Assembly: GCF_008254045.1 (NCBI RefSeq)
Contig: NZ_CP042425.1
Location: 5,642,001-5,706,000, forward strand
From: Limnoglobus roseus
Lineage (GTDB): Bacteria; Planctomycetota; Planctomycetia; Gemmatales; Gemmataceae
Length of the DNA: 64,000 nt
Direction: 5' to 3'
The number at the start of each line of letters is the position of its first letter. Within the stretch, counting starts at the first letter, position 1. The notes under the pieces are model-generated. The model saw only the letters and a list, made by a program, of their open reading frames with translations. It was not told the DNA's origin and made no database searches. Made by a program: the position numbers and the translations under genes. Positions 18,124 to 27,787 of this stretch are shown here, one piece after another.

Positions 18124-18984
18124 TCAGCACGGTTCCGCGTCGACGGACACTTCGACCTTGTGCTGACCGCCGCCGAGGATGACGCCCTTGACCGGGCTGA
18201 CGTCGTCGTAGTCGCGGCCCCAGGCGATCTGAATGTGCCGGTCGCCGGCGACCTGATCGTTCGTCGGGTCCAGATCGACCCACCCGGCCTCGCCGCAGAA
18301 GATCGACAGCCAGGCGTGCGAGGCGTCGGCCCCCACGAGCCGCGGGCGGCCGGGTGGCGGCGTCGTCGAGAGGTAGCCGCTTACGTACCGGGCGGGGAGG
18401 CCGATCGACCGAAGGCAGGCGATCTGCAAGTGGGCGAAGTCTTGGCACACGCCGCGGCGGTTCGCGAACACCTCTAACACCGGCGTCGATACGGTCGTCG
18501 ACTGCGGGTCGTACTGGAAGTCCTCGAAGATGCGGTGCGTCAGTTCGAGGGCGGCGTCCAGGATCGGCCGGCGGGGCGTGAACGACTCCATCGCGTACCG
18601 GCCCAACTCCTCGGCGGCGATGACGTAGCACGACGGGTGAAGGAATTGGACCGCGTGGAGCCATTCCGGGACGCGGTCGCGAATGTCTTCCCACGGTGGC
18701 GTCTGGGCGGCGTTCGGCCGCAGGCGGGCCAGCACGCCGATCCGGTGGACCGCGGTGATCGTCAACTCTCGGTGCGGTTCCTGCACCGCGAAGTGCGTGG
18801 CCATGTTCCCGAAGCAGTCGGTCCGCGTATCCAGCACGGCCGGCGGAGGGGTCACGTCCAGTTGGCTCTGCTCGCAGAACTGCCAGGGGCACTCGCGCGG
18901 GATCAGGTGCGCCATGTTGTGGCACAGCGACACCGGCTCGGTGTACGTGAACCGCGTGCGGTGGAGGATGCGGTAGCGAATCAT
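18124..18984 (-). CDS. Transglutaminase-like protease, short form
   Basis: 286 residues. N-terminal beta domain (MIRYRILHRTRFTYTEPVS) of the bacterial transglutaminase-like family, then the papain-like core with catalytic C180 (RGVCQDFAHL), H223 (DASHAWLSIF) and D238 (WVDLDPTND). Such proteins sit beside circularly permuted ATP-grasp and alpha-E genes and are predicted to make or cleave amide bonds in a peptide-like product. The start ATG 18984 overlaps the stop of the upstream ATP-grasp/alpha-E gene by 4 bp (ATGA), so coupling is direct. Longer open reading upstream lies inside that gene and is rejected. Last gene of the run. Confidence 0.92.
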   Translation of the reverse strand: MIRYRILHRTRFTYTEPVSLCHNMAHLIPRECPWQFCEQSQLDVTPPPAVLDTRTDCFGNMATHFAVQEPHRELTITAVHRIGVLARLRPNAAQTPPWEDIRDRVPEWLHAVQFLHPSCYVIAAEELGRYAMESFTPRRPILDAALELTHRIFEDFQYDPQSTTVSTPVLEVFANRRGVCQDFAHLQIACLRSIGLPARYVSGYLSTTPPPGRPRLVGADASHAWLSIFCGEAGWVDLDPTNDQVAGDRHIQIAWGRDYDDVSPVKGVILGGGQHKVEVSVDAEPC

Positions 18985-21539
18985 GGGAAGACCGACGGGG
19001 GCGGGGCGAAGGTGGCCGTCATGGCGTTCGACAGGTGCCGCGATTTTTGCAGGTGACTGAGGTATTGTTGCGTGAGCGCGTTCGACAACTGCGGCAGCCA
19101 CTCGCCCAACTTGTGGAGCAAGTCGATCAGTTCCAGGCGGCGGCCGCCCGTGACGGTCGCGAGTTTCTCGACCTCCGTCGTTTGCAACGCCGCGAGGGCG
19201 GCGAGCGAGAGCCGTTGGTCCGGCCCGCGGGCGGCCGTTGTAACCCGTGGCAGATTGTTCACGTCGTCGGCGATGGTTGCCAACTGCGACGCGAGCGACC
19301 GCGGGTTCGACTCGTCGAACATCACGAGGTCGAGGACCGGCTCGAACCGCAGGGTGCCGAGGTACCGGCGGCGGTAGGTCATCCGCGAATCGCAAACCTC
19401 GATCACGGCGTCGAGGATTGCGTTTTCGGCCGGTTGCGGGACCGCGAGCGTGTCGTGGATGAGGTGCCGAAGGTGCATCGCCCGTTCGATCTTGCGGCCG
19501 AGGTCGAGGAACCGCCAGCCGTCGGTGCGGGTCATGCTCTCGACGACCATCCCGGTGAACGCCGCTAGCCGAAGGATCGTCACGTCGATGTCGTCGAGCG
19601 CGTCGGCGTAGGTCGGTCGCTCGTCCCGGTGGGTTTCTCGGGCGGCCCGGTTGACGACCCGCCACATGTCGAGGGAAATCCGGTCGCGGACCAGCCCCGC
19701 CGCCCCGTGCAAGTCATGGAGGGTGGTGGTGAGGCTGTTCGGGTCGTCTCGGTTGTAAAGGGCCGGCAGGACATCGGCCTCGCCCTTCGGCTTGCCGTCG
19801 GTCTGGGCCGACAGGGTGCGCAGCAGAGCGGGGAGTTCCGGGCTTTCGGCCGCGCTGCTCCGCTCGGACAGCCGCGACAGAATGCACCGCAGCAACCGGG
19901 CGAGACTCTCCGCCCGCTCGGCGTACCGGCCAAGCCAGAACAGGTTGTCGGCCGCCCGGCTCGGCACGTCGCCACCGCCGCGGGTCAGTTCGATCGGCGT
20001 GTCCTTCGCCGGCAGCAAGCTGAACGGGTTGACCTCGCCGTCGGTCAGCACCCAGGTGTCCTTGCTGCCGCCGCCGGCTTGCATCAGCACCAGTTCCGAA
20101 TCCGCCGACGGGCCGAAACGGCACAGGCCGCCGGGCATCATGTCGAACGAGTCCCCGTGCGCGGCGAGGTAGAGCCGCAGGACCGTCTTCCGTGGTTGCA
20201 CGCCATCGGCGGTCAGCGTGGGCGACATCGACATGGGCAGCCGCTCTTGCGCGACGAAGGCGTGCGGCATTGCGCGGATGCGGTCGGCGGTAGTCGCGGT
20301 GTCCAGGCAGTCCATCGCCGGGATGGTGTGATTGCGGAGCGGGAAGGCCGGTTTCACGACGAGGTCGGCGAGGTTGTCGAGAACATACCGCAGGGACTCC
20401 GGGTCGCCGCACCACCAAGTTCGGGCGGACGCGAGCCGGAGTTCCTCGCCGAGTAGCCGCCGGCAAAGTTGCGGCAGGAACGCCATCATCGCCGGGGATT
20501 CGACCAGGCCGCTGCCGATGGCGTTCGCGACGGCGACGTTGCCGGTGCGGACCGCGTGCATCAGCCCCGGCACGCCGAGGAACGAGTCCGGCCGCAGTTC
20601 GAGCGGGTCGCAATAGTCGTCGTCGAGGCGGCGGAAGATCACGTCTACCGGTTGCAGGTCGCCGAGAACCTTCAGGTAAACGCGGTTGTCGCGGACCGTC
20701 AGGTCGCCCCCCTCGGCCAGCGTGTAGCCGAGGTACCGGGCGAGGTAGGAGTGTTCGAAGTAGGTCTCGTTGTACGGGCCGGGGGTGAGCAGTACGACGC
20801 GAGGGTTGTCCTTGTTCCGCGGGGCGATCGCCCGCAACGCCGTGATGAGCGTCTGGAAGAACGTCGCGAGCCGCTGCACGCGACAGGCGGAGAACGCCTC
20901 GGGGAGGGTGCGGGCCACGACGATGCGGTTCTCGAGTGCGTACCCGGCCCCCGACGGGGCTTGCGTGCGGTCGCTGATGACCCGCCAACTGCCGTCGCCC
21001 GCCCGGGCGAGGTTGGCCGCGTACAGGTGCAGGTACTGGCCGAGCGGCGGGCGGATGCCCTGGCACGGGCGGAGGAATCGAGGGTTGCGGTAGACGAGGC
21101 TGGTCGGGATCAACCCCTCGCGGAGCAACCGCTGTTCGCCGTAGAGGTCTGCCAGGATGCGTTCGAACAGTCGGCCGCGTTGAACCAGCCCGGCTTCCAG
21201 GTCGGCGGATTCTCGCGGCGTGAGGAGGAACGGGATCGGGTCGAGTTGCCACGGCCGGGTCATGCCGTGCGGGTCGCCGTAGACGTTGTAGGTGACGCCG
21301 TTCTCGCGGATGACCCGCTGACCGTCCCGCCAGCGGCGTGTGAATTCGGGGCCGCTCAGGTCGGGCGCGTGGCGGTAGAAAGGCTGCCAGTGAGCGCGGG
21401 TCATCCCGTGCGGGTCGCGGACTTCGTCGTAGCCGAAAAAGTGTGGCCCGGCGGGACCGCCGTTACCGTTGGGAAACGCACCGCCGGCCCCATGAGGGCC
21501 GGCGAGCACGAGGGAAGAGGTCTCGGTGTCCGCGTTCAC
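18981..21539 (-). CDS. Circularly permuted type-2 ATP-grasp protein fused to alpha-E domain
   Basis: 852 residues. After a Gly-rich head, residues about 45-520 are a CP_ATPgrasp_2 domain: GVTYNVYGDPHGMTRPW, LLREGLIPTSLVYRNP, ISDRTQAPSGAGYALENR, LLTPGPYNETYFEHSYLARYLGY, DVIFRRLDDDYCDPLEL and [32 protein letters not shown] closes it. Residues about 535-845 are an alpha-E helical domain beginning RAADNLFWLGRYAERAESLARLL. The same two domains occur as separate genes upstream (26124-27626 and 25074-26072), so this is a fused paralogue of that pair. Amidoligase activity is predicted for the ATP-grasp family (Iyer and colleagues' amidoligase survey); substrate unknown. Confidence 0.92.
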   Translation of the reverse strand: MNADTETSSLVLAGPHGAGGAFPNGNGGPAGPHFFGYDEVRDPHGMTRAHWQPFYRHAPDLSGPEFTRRWRDGQRVIRENGVTYNVYGDPHGMTRPWQLDPIPFLLTPRESADLEAGLVQRGRLFERILADLYGEQRLLREGLIPTSLVYRNPRFLRPCQGIRPPLGQYLHLYAANLARAGDGSWRVISDRTQAPSGAGYALENRIVVARTLPEAFSACRVQRLATFFQTLITALRAIAPRNKDNPRVVLLTPGPYNETYFEHSYLARYLGYTLAEGGDLTVRDNRVYLKVLGDLQPVDVIFRRLDDDYCDPLELRPDSFLGVPGLMHAVRTGNVAVANAIGSGLVESPAMMAFLPQLCRRLLGEELRLASARTWWCGDPESLRYVLDNLADLVVKPAFPLRNHTIPAMDCLDTATTADRIRAMPHAFVAQERLPMSMSPTLTADGVQPRKTVLRLYLAAHGDSFDMMPGGLCRFGPSADSELVLMQAGGGSKDTWVLTDGEVNPFSLLPAKDTPIELTRGGGDVPSRAADNLFWLGRYAERAESLARLLRCILSRLSERSSAAESPELPALLRTLSAQTDGKPKGEADVLPALYNRDDPNSLTTTLHDLHGAAGLVRDRISLDMWRVVNRAARETHRDERPTYADALDDIDVTILRLAAFTGMVVESMTRTDGWRFLDLGRKIERAMHLRHLIHDTLAVPQPAENAILDAVIEVCDSRMTYRRRYLGTLRFEPVLDLVMFDESNPRSLASQLATIADDVNNLPRVTTAARGPDQRLSLAALAALQTTEVEKLATVTGGRRLELIDLLHKLGEWLPQLSNALTQQYLSHLQKSRHLSNAMTATFAPPPSVFP

Positions 21540-21592
21540 GGCCGCTGGTTCTCCCGGATTCGAGCCGTCAATTCTAACGGCCTCGATCCATC

Positions 21593-24500
21593 TTAGCTCC
21601 TGATTGTCTCAGGCAGGGGAGCAACCGTCGGTCGAGAAACCGCGGGAGGAGCATAAATCGCCGGTTCCTTCCGCCGCAAGTCCAGTGTAAACGGAAAATC
21701 TTCGTTCGGCTCGAACGGCGGAACCCGTACCGCCCCCGGCGTGTGGCCGAAGGCGAAGAACCGGCTGATTCGCCGCCCCTCCGCTTCGAGGGCGTTGACC
21801 GGGAACGTGTCGTGCGACCGGCCGCCGGGGTGCGAGACGCTGTACCGGCAGCCGCCGATGCTCCGGTCGTTCCACGTGTCGAGGATGTCGAACACCAACG
21901 GCGAGTGCGACGGAATCGTTGGGTGCAGGCACGACGGCGGCTGCCACGCCCGGTACCGCACGCCAGCCACGTACTCGCCGTTCGTCCCGGTCGGGTGCAG
22001 CGGCAACCGCCGGCCGTTGCAGGTTACGACGTGGCGGGCGTCCGTCAGGCCGCTAACCTTCACCTGAAGCCGCTCGACGGACGAGTCCACGTAGCGGGCC
22101 GTCCCGGTGCTGCTCCCCTCTTCGCCGAGGACCGGCCACGGCTCGACGGCCGTCCGGAGGTCGAGTTGCACGCCGCGGTTGGTCGTGCTGCCGATTACCG
22201 GGAAGCGGAACTCGACGTGCGGGATGAACCACGCCGGGTCGAAGGCGTAGCCGTTCTGCTTTATCTCATCGAGCGCGTCGCCGAGGTCTTGTTCGACGAA
22301 ATGCGGCAGCAGGAAGCGGTCGTGCAACTCCGTGCCCCACCGCACGAGCTTGTGCGTGTACGGCTTCCGCCAGAACCACGACACCAGCGACCGCAGCAAG
22401 AGTTGCTGCACCAGGCTCATGCGGGGGTGCGGCGGCATCTCGAACGACCGCAGTTCGACCAACCCCAACCGGCCGGTCGCGGAGTCCGGGCTGTAGAGTT
22501 TGTCGATGCAGAACTCGGTCCGGTGCGTGTTGCCAGTTACGTCCACAAGGAAGTTGCGGAAGGAGCGGTCCACCAGCCACAGCGGCGGCACGCGGCCGTC
22601 CTGCGGCAGTTGACTGCACGCGATTTCCAGTTCGTAGAGCGCGTCGTGCCGGGCCTCGTCCACCCGCGGGTGTTGGCTCGTCGGGCCAACGAACAGGCCA
22701 CTGAACAGGTACGACAGCGACGGGTGGTTGTTCCAGAACGTCACCATGCTCTTCAGCAGGTCCGGCCGTCGCAGGAACGGGCTGTCGTTCGGCGTCGCGC
22801 CGCCGAGGACCATGTGGTTACCGCCGCCGGTGCCGGTGTGGCGGCCGTCAACCATGAACTTCTCGGTGCCCAGGTGCGCCACGCGGGCTTCTTCGTAGAG
22901 GCTCGTCGTGAGGTCCGTGAGTTCACCCCAGTTGTTCGCCGGGTGGACGTTCACCTCGATCACGCCAGGGTCGGGCGTAACGCTGAAGTTGTTCAGCCGC
23001 GGGTCGTGCGGCGGCTTGTACCCCTCGATCAGCACCGGCAGCTGAAGTTCGGCGGCCGTGGCCTCGATGGCCGCGACGAGGTCCAGGTAGTCCTCGGCGA
23101 AGCGGCACGGCGGCATGAAGACGTAGAGCTTGCCGTTCCGCGGTTCCACGCAGAGGGCCGACCGCACGACCTGCGGCGGGAGCGGGACGCCGTTCGGCCC
23201 CGCGTGACTGCCCAGGCGGTTCGCCCGGTACCCCTCGTTGGCGTGACCGGATTCGATCACCTGCCCGTTACGGGGAAACTCCGTCGGCCGGCGGCGCTCC
23301 CGTGTCGCCGTGCGAATGAGGGTCGGGAAGGCGTCCCGCGGGGCGAACGGGTCGCGCTCGCTGAGGAACTGCCGGTTGCCCGGGTCTTCCCACGGCAGGG
23401 AGTCGAGCGGCAGCCGCAACCCCATCGGCGAATCGCCGGGGATCAGGAACATGTGTTCTTTGCGGAGGAACCACGGCCCCGTTTCCCACCGCCCCTCGCC
23501 GGATTCGGCCCGGCGGATCGGGAGCACGTAGCCGACGGTGCTGCCGAGCTTCTGCTCGAACACTTTGGCCAGTCGGGCACGCTCTTCAGGGTCGTCGAGT
23601 TTGCTCTTCAGCGGATCGACGTTCGTCGGCAGTCGCCGTTCCTTCCACATGTAGTACCAGGCGTCCTCGTAGCCCGGCAGGACGTGCTGCGGGTCGAGGT
23701 TCAGCGTCTCGGCCAGAGTCGTGATGAACCGCTGGGCGTGGTTCGCTTCGAAGCCGTACGGGATCTGCTCGTCACCAATGAGGCTCGGGTCGTTCCAGAC
23801 CGGCACGCCGTCCTTTCGCCACCAGCACCCGAACGCCCACCGGGGCAGCGATTCGCCGGGATACCACTTCCCCTCGCCGAAATGTAAGAGGCCGCCTTGC
23901 GCCCAGCGATCGCGGAGTCGCTTGAGTAGGATCAGTCCCTGCCGCCGCTTCTGCGGGCCGAGGGCGGCCGTGTTCCATTCGTCCGCCTCGCGATCGTCCA
24001 TGCTCACGAAGGTCGGCTCGCCGCCCATCGTCAGGCGCACGTCCCACTCGCGCAACTCGGCGTCGATGCGGTGGCCGAAGGCGTCGATCGTGGCCCACTG
24101 TTCCTCGGTGTACGGCTTCGTCACCCGCGGCGCTTCGCGCATCCGCGTGACGCTCATCTCGAAGTGGAAGTCTTCCTTGAGTTCGTCGTCCTCTTCGCCC
24201 GGCTTCTTGGCCCAGCCGAACGTCCCGCTAATCGGCGCGGCCGACTGCGGGTCGGCGGTGCAGGCCAGCGGGATGTGCCCCTCGGCCGTGAGCAAGCCAG
24301 ACGTCGGATCGAGGCCGACCCACCCGGCCCCCGGCAAATAGACTTCCGTCCAGGCATGGAGGTCGGTGAAGTCCGAGGTCGGCCCAGCCGGCCCGCCGTC
24401 GAGCGGCTTCTCGTCGGCCGTCAGTTGGATGAGGTAGCCGGAGCAGAACCGGGCCGCGAGGCCGAGGTTCCGGCAGAGCTGCACCAGCAGCCACGCCGAG

Positions 24501-25045
24501 TCGCGGCAAGAACCGCACCCGAGGTCCAGCGTCTCTTCCGGGGCTTGCACGCCCGGTTCCAGGCGGATGAGGTACTTCACCCGTCGGTAAATCGCCTGGT
24601 TCAACTCGACGACAAAGTCCAGCGTCCGCCCGGTGTGGGGCTTCAACTCGTCAACGATCTCCTGCAACTTCGGCCCGACCGGCAACTTCTCCAGGTACGG
24701 GGCCAACTCCCGGGACGTTGCCGCGTCGTACGCGAACGGGTACTCCTCGGCGCTCTTCTCCACGAAGAAGTCGAACGGGTTGATCGGGACCATCTCGGCG
24801 AGCACATCAACGGTGACACTGAACTCGGTCGACGGCTCCAGGAACACGAGCCGGGCGGCGTAGTTGCTGTAGGCGTCCTGTTGCCAGTTGAGGAAGTGCT
24901 TGCCCGGTTCGATGGTTAGCGAGTAGCTCACGATCGGCGTGCGTGCGTGCGGCGCGGGCCGTAGGCGGATGACGTGCGGTTCGAACGTCACGGGCCGGTC
25001 GTAGGTGTACTTGGTGACGTGCCGGAGGGCGACACGGATGCCCAT
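21593..25045 (-). CDS. Large transglutaminase-like protein with DUF2126
   Basis: 1150 residues. Residues about 1-310 are a transglutaminase-like domain: N-terminal beta part (IRVALRHVTKYTYDRPV), catalytic cysteine in DLGCGSCRDSAWLLV, histidine in FTDLHAWTEVYL and aspartate in GWVGLDPTSG. From about 330 to 1110 it is DUF2126, with LTMGGEPTFVSMDD, WYPGESLPRWAFGCWWR, NVHPANNWGEL, DGRHTGTGGGNHMVLGG and PQHPRVDEARHDALYELE-type blocks. DUF2126 resembles a carboxylate-amine-ligase-like enzyme and usually accompanies ATP-grasp/alpha-E genes. The frame is open from 25057 (TTG), but ATG 25045 follows a TTGAGGTT ribosome site and starts MGIRVALRH. Third gene of the run, 53 bp before the fused gene. Confidence 0.92.
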   Translation of the reverse strand: MGIRVALRHVTKYTYDRPVTFEPHVIRLRPAPHARTPIVSYSLTIEPGKHFLNWQQDAYSNYAARLVFLEPSTEFSVTVDVLAEMVPINPFDFFVEKSAEEYPFAYDAATSRELAPYLEKLPVGPKLQEIVDELKPHTGRTLDFVVELNQAIYRRVKYLIRLEPGVQAPEETLDLGCGSCRDSAWLLVQLCRNLGLAARFCSGYLIQLTADEKPLDGGPAGPTSDFTDLHAWTEVYLPGAGWVGLDPTSGLLTAEGHIPLACTADPQSAAPISGTFGWAKKPGEEDDELKEDFHFEMSVTRMREAPRVTKPYTEEQWATIDAFGHRIDAELREWDVRLTMGGEPTFVSMDDREADEWNTAALGPQKRRQGLILLKRLRDRWAQGGLLHFGEGKWYPGESLPRWAFGCWWRKDGVPVWNDPSLIGDEQIPYGFEANHAQRFITTLAETLNLDPQHVLPGYEDAWYYMWKERRLPTNVDPLKSKLDDPEERARLAKVFEQKLGSTVGYVLPIRRAESGEGRWETGPWFLRKEHMFLIPGDSPMGLRLPLDSLPWEDPGNRQFLSERDPFAPRDAFPTLIRTATRERRRPTEFPRNGQVIESGHANEGYRANRLGSHAGPNGVPLPPQVVRSALCVEPRNGKLYVFMPPCRFAEDYLDLVAAIEATAAELQLPVLIEGYKPPHDPRLNNFSVTPDPGVIEVNVHPANNWGELTDLTTSLYEEARVAHLGTEKFMVDGRHTGTGGGNHMVLGGATPNDSPFLRRPDLLKSMVTFWNNHPSLSYLFSGLFVGPTSQHPRVDEARHDALYELEIACSQLPQDGRVPPLWLVDRSFRNFLVDVTGNTHRTEFCIDKLYSPDSATGRLGLVELRSFEMPPHPRMSLVQQLLLRSLVSWFWRKPYTHKLVRWGTELHDRFLLPHFVEQDLGDALDEIKQNGYAFDPAWFIPHVEFRFPVIGSTTNRGVQLDLRTAVEPWPVLGEEGSSTGTARYVDSSVERLQVKVSGLTDARHVVTCNGRRLPLHPTGTNGEYVAGVRYRAWQPPSCLHPTIPSHSPLVFDILDTWNDRSIGGCRYSVSHPGGRSHDTFPVNALEAEGRRISRFFAFGHTPGAVRVPPFEPNEDFPFTLDLRRKEPAIYAPPAVSRPTVAPLPETIRS

Positions 25046-25073
25046 GGTGAACCTCAAGGAGGAGTGATCGTCG

Positions 25074-26072
25074 TTACTGAGTTTGTGACTGCGTCTGCGT
25101 TAGTTTCTTGGCCGGCGACTCGGGCAGCCGAATTTCCGGGGCGAAGTACGTACTCTGTATCGCTTCACCGATTGTGTGGGTGCTGTCCACCACGTGCGTG
25201 AGCGTCTGGTGGAGGCCGAACGAGATCACGTCCTTGATGTCGCGGGCGTCGAGCCAGTGGACCAACTCTGAGATTTTCCGGTCGGCTGGTGTGTGGGCTT
25301 CGCCGTTCGGCGTCCCGGCGATGTCGGCCAAGCACCGCCGGCACTCGGTCAGACAGTGGTGGATCGACCGCGGGAAATCGTCGTCGAAAATCAGGAACTC
25401 GGCGACCGCACTGCCGGGGTCGGACGGGTCGGCCATCGGCTTCTTGTGGAACGGCTCGTACCCGGAACAACTCATCAGGATTGCGATCCAGTGAGCGTTG
25501 TCGACGGCCGTGCCCACGTCGTCCAACTTCGGCAGCAGGATGTGGTACTTCACGTCCAGCGTCCGGGCGGTCTGGCAAGCCCGCTCCAGGTGGCGGCCCA
25601 ATCGCAAGAACTCCCACGCTTCGCCGTGGGCCATCGTCGAATCGCAGATGCCGGTGAGCAACTGGTTGATCCGGCGAATCTGGGCGTAGAACTCGCCCCG
25701 ATTGTTGTGGTACAACTCGCGGACGGCGGGGCTGTTCAACCACAGGTGGTAGTAGTTCATCCGCTCCCACATCTCGGCGGAGATCACCTCCCGGATGATG
25801 CGGGCGTTTTCCCGCGCCCAGGCGAGCGACGAGACGATGCTGAACGGGTTTTCCTCGTCCCAGGTCATGTACCCCTGGACGCTCTCACCGCCCGTGTCGC
25901 CCTCGTAGTCGTGGATGCCGCTGATAATGAGCACCGGCTTCCACTGCTGCTCCACGGGCACGTGGAAGTCGAGCAGGAGCGTCTGGTTCACTTCCAGCAC
26001 GCGGGCGGTGTTCTCCGCCCGTTCGAGGTAGCGGGCCATCCAGAAGCAGTGTTCGGCAACGCGAGAGATCAT
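25074..26072 (-). CDS. Alpha-E domain protein
   Basis: 332 residues, an all-helical alpha-E (DUF403) protein. It opens with MISRVAEHCFWMARYLERAENTARVL, the family's start, and has NYYHLWLNSPAVRELYHNNR, FLRLGRHLERACQTARTLDVKYHILL and DDDFPRSIHHCLTECRR blocks. Alpha-E proteins occur almost only with circularly permuted ATP-grasp and transglutaminase-like genes and probably act as scaffold or helper of the ligase. It lies 51 bp after the ATP-grasp gene and 28 bp before the DUF2126 gene. The tail (QTQSQTQ) is low-complexity. Confidence 0.93.
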   Translation of the reverse strand: MISRVAEHCFWMARYLERAENTARVLEVNQTLLLDFHVPVEQQWKPVLIISGIHDYEGDTGGESVQGYMTWDEENPFSIVSSLAWARENARIIREVISAEMWERMNYYHLWLNSPAVRELYHNNRGEFYAQIRRINQLLTGICDSTMAHGEAWEFLRLGRHLERACQTARTLDVKYHILLPKLDDVGTAVDNAHWIAILMSCSGYEPFHKKPMADPSDPGSAVAEFLIFDDDFPRSIHHCLTECRRCLADIAGTPNGEAHTPADRKISELVHWLDARDIKDVISFGLHQTLTHVVDSTHTIGEAIQSTYFAPEIRLPESPAKKLTQTQSQTQ

Positions 26073-26123
26073 GGGAGGTTCACAGTCCCGCTAGGGCAAG
26101 GGGGAAGGGGAAGGACGATTCCG

Positions 26124-27626
26124 TCAACTCCCGTTCTCGATGACCCAGGTGTCCTTGCTCCCCCCGCCTTGACTACTGTTGACGACCAGTGAACCCTTCA
26201 CCAGAGCCGTTCGCGTTAAACCGCCGGGCAGAACCCACGTCGTTCTGCCCGTGACGATGTACGGCCGCAAATCCACGTGCCGAGGCGCCACCCCTTCGTC
26301 GGTCCACGTCGGACTCGTCGAAAGTGTGACCACCGGCTGTGCGATATAGTTGCGCGGGTTCTCCAGGATTTTCGCCCGGAACTCGTTGCGTTGAGTTTGT
26401 GTGCTGCTCGGTCCCATCAGCATACCGTACCCACCCGATTCATTCACCGCCTTCACTACCAATTCGCCCAGATGGTCCAGTGTGTACTTCATGTCGTCCG
26501 GCTTGGCGCAAATGTACGTCGGGACGTTCCGAAGGATCGGCTCCTCCGAGAGGTAGAACCGGATCATGTCTTCGACGTAAGGGTACACCGCCTTATCGTC
26601 CGCCACGCCGGTGCCGACCGCGTTGGCGAGGGTCACGTTACCGGCCCGATACGCCCCGAACACGCCGGGGACGCCGAGCAGACTGTCCTCGCGGAACGCC
26701 TTCGGGTCGAGGAAGTCGTCGTCGAGCCGGCGGTAGATCACGTCCACCTTCTGCGGCCCGCGAGTGGTCTTCAGGTACACGACGTCGTCGTGGACGAACA
26801 AGTCCTGCCCGATGACCAACTCGACGCCCATGTGCCGGGCGAGGAAACTGTGTTCGAAGTAGGCCGAGTTGTACGGCCCTGGCGAGAGCAGCACGACAGT
26901 CGGCGGACTTGCCGCGCCAGCCGGGGCGACCGACCGCAGCGCGTCGCGCAAGCGGTGCGGGTAGTCCTCGACGCGCTTCACCTTGCAGTCCTGGAAGAGG
27001 TGAGGGAACACCTTCTTCATGATCGCCCGATTTTCCAGGACGTAACTCACGCCCGACGGCGTGCGGCCGTTGTCTTCGAGGACCAGGAATTCGCCGTGCT
27101 GGTCGCGGATCAGGTCGGTGCCGCAGATGTGGATGTAAACCCCGCCCGGCGGCGTGAACCCGACCATCTCCTTGCGGAAGCCCTTCGACCCGAGGGCCAG
27201 GTCGGCCGGGACGATTCCCTCCTTGATGATCCGCTGGTCGTGGTAAATGTCGTTCAAGAACAAGTTCAGCGCCTTGAGTCGCTGCACGAGGCCGGTTTCC
27301 ATTCGCGGCCACTCGCCCCCCGGCACGACACGCGGGACGATGTCGAACGGGAAGATTTTCTCGGTGCCACGGCGGTCGGAGTAGACCGTGAATGTGATCC
27401 CCTGGTTGACGAACGCCAGGTCGGCCCCCGCCCGCCGGGTGTGGAACTCCGAGATGGCAAGTCGGCCGAGTTTCTCGACCAGCGTTCGGCAGTGGTCGTG
27501 CGGCGAACCATCGGGTTCGAAGAGTTCGTCGAAGGCTGTCGGGTGCGGGGAATAGCCGTCGAACAGTCGCGGAGCGACTTTGGCCACACGGGTTTCTTGG
27601 CCTTCAGAACGGGTCGCTGTGGTCAT
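26124..27626 (-). CDS. Circularly permuted type-2 ATP-grasp protein
   Basis: 500 residues, standalone CP_ATPgrasp_2. Blocks in order: [142 protein letters not shown], and C-terminal [15 protein letters not shown]. The acidic and Asn residues match the nucleotide/Mg sites expected of the fold. First gene of the five-gene minus-strand run and paralogous to the N-terminal half of the fused gene at 18981-21539. Predicted to ligate amino groups to carboxylates; product unknown. About 160 bp upstream separates it from DUF790 and should carry the promoter. Confidence 0.93.
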   Translation of the reverse strand: MTTATRSEGQETRVAKVAPRLFDGYSPHPTAFDELFEPDGSPHDHCRTLVEKLGRLAISEFHTRRAGADLAFVNQGITFTVYSDRRGTEKIFPFDIVPRVVPGGEWPRMETGLVQRLKALNLFLNDIYHDQRIIKEGIVPADLALGSKGFRKEMVGFTPPGGVYIHICGTDLIRDQHGEFLVLEDNGRTPSGVSYVLENRAIMKKVFPHLFQDCKVKRVEDYPHRLRDALRSVAPAGAASPPTVVLLSPGPYNSAYFEHSFLARHMGVELVIGQDLFVHDDVVYLKTTRGPQKVDVIYRRLDDDFLDPKAFREDSLLGVPGVFGAYRAGNVTLANAVGTGVADDKAVYPYVEDMIRFYLSEEPILRNVPTYICAKPDDMKYTLDHLGELVVKAVNESGGYGMLMGPSSTQTQRNEFRAKILENPRNYIAQPVVTLSTSPTWTDEGVAPRHVDLRPYIVTGRTTWVLPGGLTRTALVKGSLVVNSSQGGGSKDTWVIENGS

Positions 27627-27787
27627 AGCTCACTTCTTGGGCAGAGGTTGCCGCGTGTCGCGGCATGGGAGCACGAATTGTCAGCGTTTCCAGTCGTTTC
27701 GATAAAGGATGCAGTTTCTGTTCCGCAAGAGGGGAATGATCTGCTGACTTCGCTTGCACGGATAAGCCAGACCCCTCCGACTCCGAT

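Noticed and set aside
21743-23887. 714-codon open frame on the plus strand
   Set aside because: Antisense to the DUF2126 transglutaminase gene, no recognisable domain, low-complexity Arg/Val composition.
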